A stretch of DNA of 7,407 nt from Candidatus Planktophila limnetica (GTDB taxonomy: Bacteria > Actinomycetota > Actinomycetes > Nanopelagicales > Nanopelagicaceae), in assembly GCA_029979485.1 (NCBI GenBank), contig JAPOHK010000041.1:1-7407 (forward strand), read 5' to 3'. The position numbers and the translations under genes are program-made. A model generated the notes under the pieces. It was not told the DNA's origin. It saw only the letters and a list, made by a program, of their open reading frames with translations, and did no database searches. Positions 6,369 to 7,407 of the stretch are shown here, in pieces; the stretch's first letter is position 1; every line of letters starts with the position of its first letter.

Positions 6369-6988
6369 GTCAAGAAAACGAAGATCGCGCCAAAGTTGTT
6401 AACGCGTTAGGTGGCAAAAAAGGTTTGATTGATTCCGGTCTGCCTTCAATTCTTTTCTTAATCGTTTTCAACCTGGCAGATGATTTACGGACTGCTCTCT
6501 ATGCAGCTGTTGCAACATCGGCTCTCTTAACAATTATTCGCTTGGCAAAGAAAGACACTATTCAACACGTCATTTCCGGCTTTATTGGTGTCGCTTTTTG
6601 CGCTTATCTCGCAAATCGCACTGGAAATGCAACTGATTTTTTCTTACCTAAATTTTTAACTAATTTGGTTTATGGAACAATTTATCTAATTGCCAACCTC
6701 GTTGGATGGCCAATTCTTGGTTTGGTGCTTGGTCCAATTCTTGGTGAAAACCTCACATGGCGTAAACATCCGCAACGCAAGAAGGCTTACATACGCGCAG
6801 GATGGTTGTGGGTGGCAATGTTTTATATTCGCTTACTCGTGCAAGTTCCAATTTACTTAAGTGGGCCAGAGAATCTCAATTTATTAGGCAGCGTTAATTT
6901 GGCTATGGGTTATCCACTTTTTGCAGCAGCAGCGTGGGGATCCTGGTTGATAATTAAGAAAGTTCCGAGCGTTAAAGCAGAAGATTAG
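6365..6988 (+). CDS. DUF3159 family multi-pass membrane protein, function unknown
   Basis: This 207-residue protein has about six hydrophobic segments (roughly 26-40, 43-60, 68-83, 97-122, 142-165 and 175-197), with charged loops between them. The stretches GKKGLIDSGLPSILFL, GENLTWRKHPQRKKAYIRAGWLWVAMF and LLVQVPIYL resemble the actinobacterial DUF3159 family. The start is the ATG within the ATGA overlap with dut; a GGGACGG-like stretch just upstream may assist. In mycobacteria, as I recall, genes for a DUF3710 protein and an OB-fold protein lie between dut and the DUF3159 gene, but here the two are fused into one overlapping operon. Its stop shares bases with the stop of the convergent TrkA-type gene, so DUF3159 again faces a potassium-uptake regulator. 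A link to transport is suggested only by that position. Confidence 0.88.
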   Translation: MSQENEDRAKVVNALGGKKGLIDSGLPSILFLIVFNLADDLRTALYAAVATSALLTIIRLAKKDTIQHVISGFIGVAFCAYLANRTGNATDFFLPKFLTNLVYGTIYLIANLVGWPILGLVLGPILGENLTWRKHPQRKKAYIRAGWLWVAMFYIRLLVQVPIYLSGPENLNLLGSVNLAMGYPLFAAAAWGSWLIIKKVPSVKAED

Positions 6989-7407
6989 CTCTGAATGAAA
7001 CAAGCTTTAATCTGAGCTTCAGCAGCAGCGGATGCAACAAAGAGTAATTCATCTCCCGCTGCAAAAACATCATGAGCAGAACACGCTATAACTTGTCCAT
7101 CACGCACGATTGCTGCAAGGGATGCGTTATCTGGTAATTGAATTTCTTCTACAGTTTTACCAATGCACGAAGAGTTATCAGGCAGAGTAAGTTCGACTAA
7201 GTTTGCTTGACCTTTTCTAAATGAGAAGAGTCGCACGACATCTCCCACGCTCACCGCTTCTTCAACTAATGCTGAAATAATTCGAGGTGTAGACACGGCA
7301 ACATCGACACCCCAAGAGCTATCGAATAACCACTCATTCTTTGGATGATTAATTCGTGCGACCACACGTGGAATTCCATATTCAGTCTTTCCTAGAAGTG
7401 AAGCCAC
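6985..7407 (-). CDS. trkA: TrkA-family potassium uptake regulator (RCK protein), 5' partial
   Basis: The 140 visible residues are the C-terminal part of a TrkA/Ktr-type regulatory subunit, a cytoplasmic nucleotide-binding protein that controls a membrane K+ transporter. The first portion, PRVVARINHPKNEWLFDSSWGVDVAVSTP, is the end of the RCK_N Rossmann domain. From about residue 52 (SVGDVVRLFSF) to the end is an RCK_C (TrkA-C) domain with LPDNSSCIGKTVEEIQLPDNASLAAIVRDG and a terminal DELLFVAS strand. The frame is open at the window edge. The GTG there encodes an internal residue, since the Rossmann core with its GxGxxG motif should lie further upstream. By position it matches the second member of the mycobacterial ceoB-ceoC pair, so a second trkA-like gene may lie just outside the window. 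The gene converges on DUF3159 with overlapping stops. Confidence 0.93.
   Translation of the reverse strand: MASLLGKTEYGIPRVVARINHPKNEWLFDSSWGVDVAVSTPRIISALVEEAVSVGDVVRLFSFRKGQANLVELTLPDNSSCIGKTVEEIQLPDNASLAAIVRDGQVIACSAHDVFAAGDELLFVASAAAEAQIKACFIQS

Noticed and set aside
7405..7407. GTG at the window edge as the start of the TrkA-type gene
   Set aside because: It falls within the RCK_N domain; the nucleotide-binding half of the protein must lie beyond the window.
1..7407. Search for mobile elements, CRISPR arrays, tRNA or rRNA genes, phage or defence genes
   Set aside because: Nearly all bases lie in recognisable core genes; no transposase, repeat-spacer array, cloverleaf-like sequence or defence-type domain was seen.

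Overview
The window looks like a core chromosomal segment of a small-genome, fairly AT-rich actinobacterium. The actinobacterial assignment rests on family content and order: miaB-miaA-dapF-hflX, then the lineage-typical families DUF4193, DUF3093 and DUF3159 around dut, then a TrkA-type protein. From memory, Mycobacterium tuberculosis has the same families in two neighbouring blocks (around Rv2725c-Rv2733c and Rv2691-Rv2699c). The modest GC content, very tight packing and missing intervening genes suggest a streamlined freshwater lineage such as Nanopelagicales (acI). That placement is inference and was not tested.

Layout: bases 1-4467 carry four plus-strand genes: miaB (5' end outside the window), miaA (4-base overlap), dapF (29-base gap) and hflX (starts on the base after the dapF stop). 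Bases 4468-4570 are the longest gene-free stretch, a 103-base leader that holds the most interesting regulatory candidates. A short DUF4193 zinc-ribbon gene (4571-4867) follows and converges with a minus-strand DUF3093 membrane protein (4864-5301). A 45-base divergent gap then leads into a plus-strand operon of hotdog thioesterase, dut and DUF3159 (5347-6988), each junction overlapping by four bases as ATGA. The last gene is a minus-strand TrkA/RCK protein whose 5' end lies outside the window.

Functions: MiaA and MiaB make the ms2i6A modification of tRNA bases next to the anticodon. DapF makes meso-diaminopimelate for lysine and peptidoglycan. HflX is a ribosome-associated GTPase. Dut removes dUTP and supplies dUMP. 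TrkA-type proteins gate potassium transport. DUF4193, DUF3093 and DUF3159 are conserved in Actinobacteria without an established role that I know of.

I found no mobile element, CRISPR array, RNA gene, phage gene or defence system, and no convincing new multi-gene system. The observations worth checking are regulatory or architectural: a SigR/SigH-type promoter match and a 20-base-period direct repeat before the DUF4193 gene, a symmetric -10 element that may serve both divergent genes, the same octamer before dapF, two convergent gene pairs that share stop-codon bases, and an in-frame dapF-stop-hflX junction.
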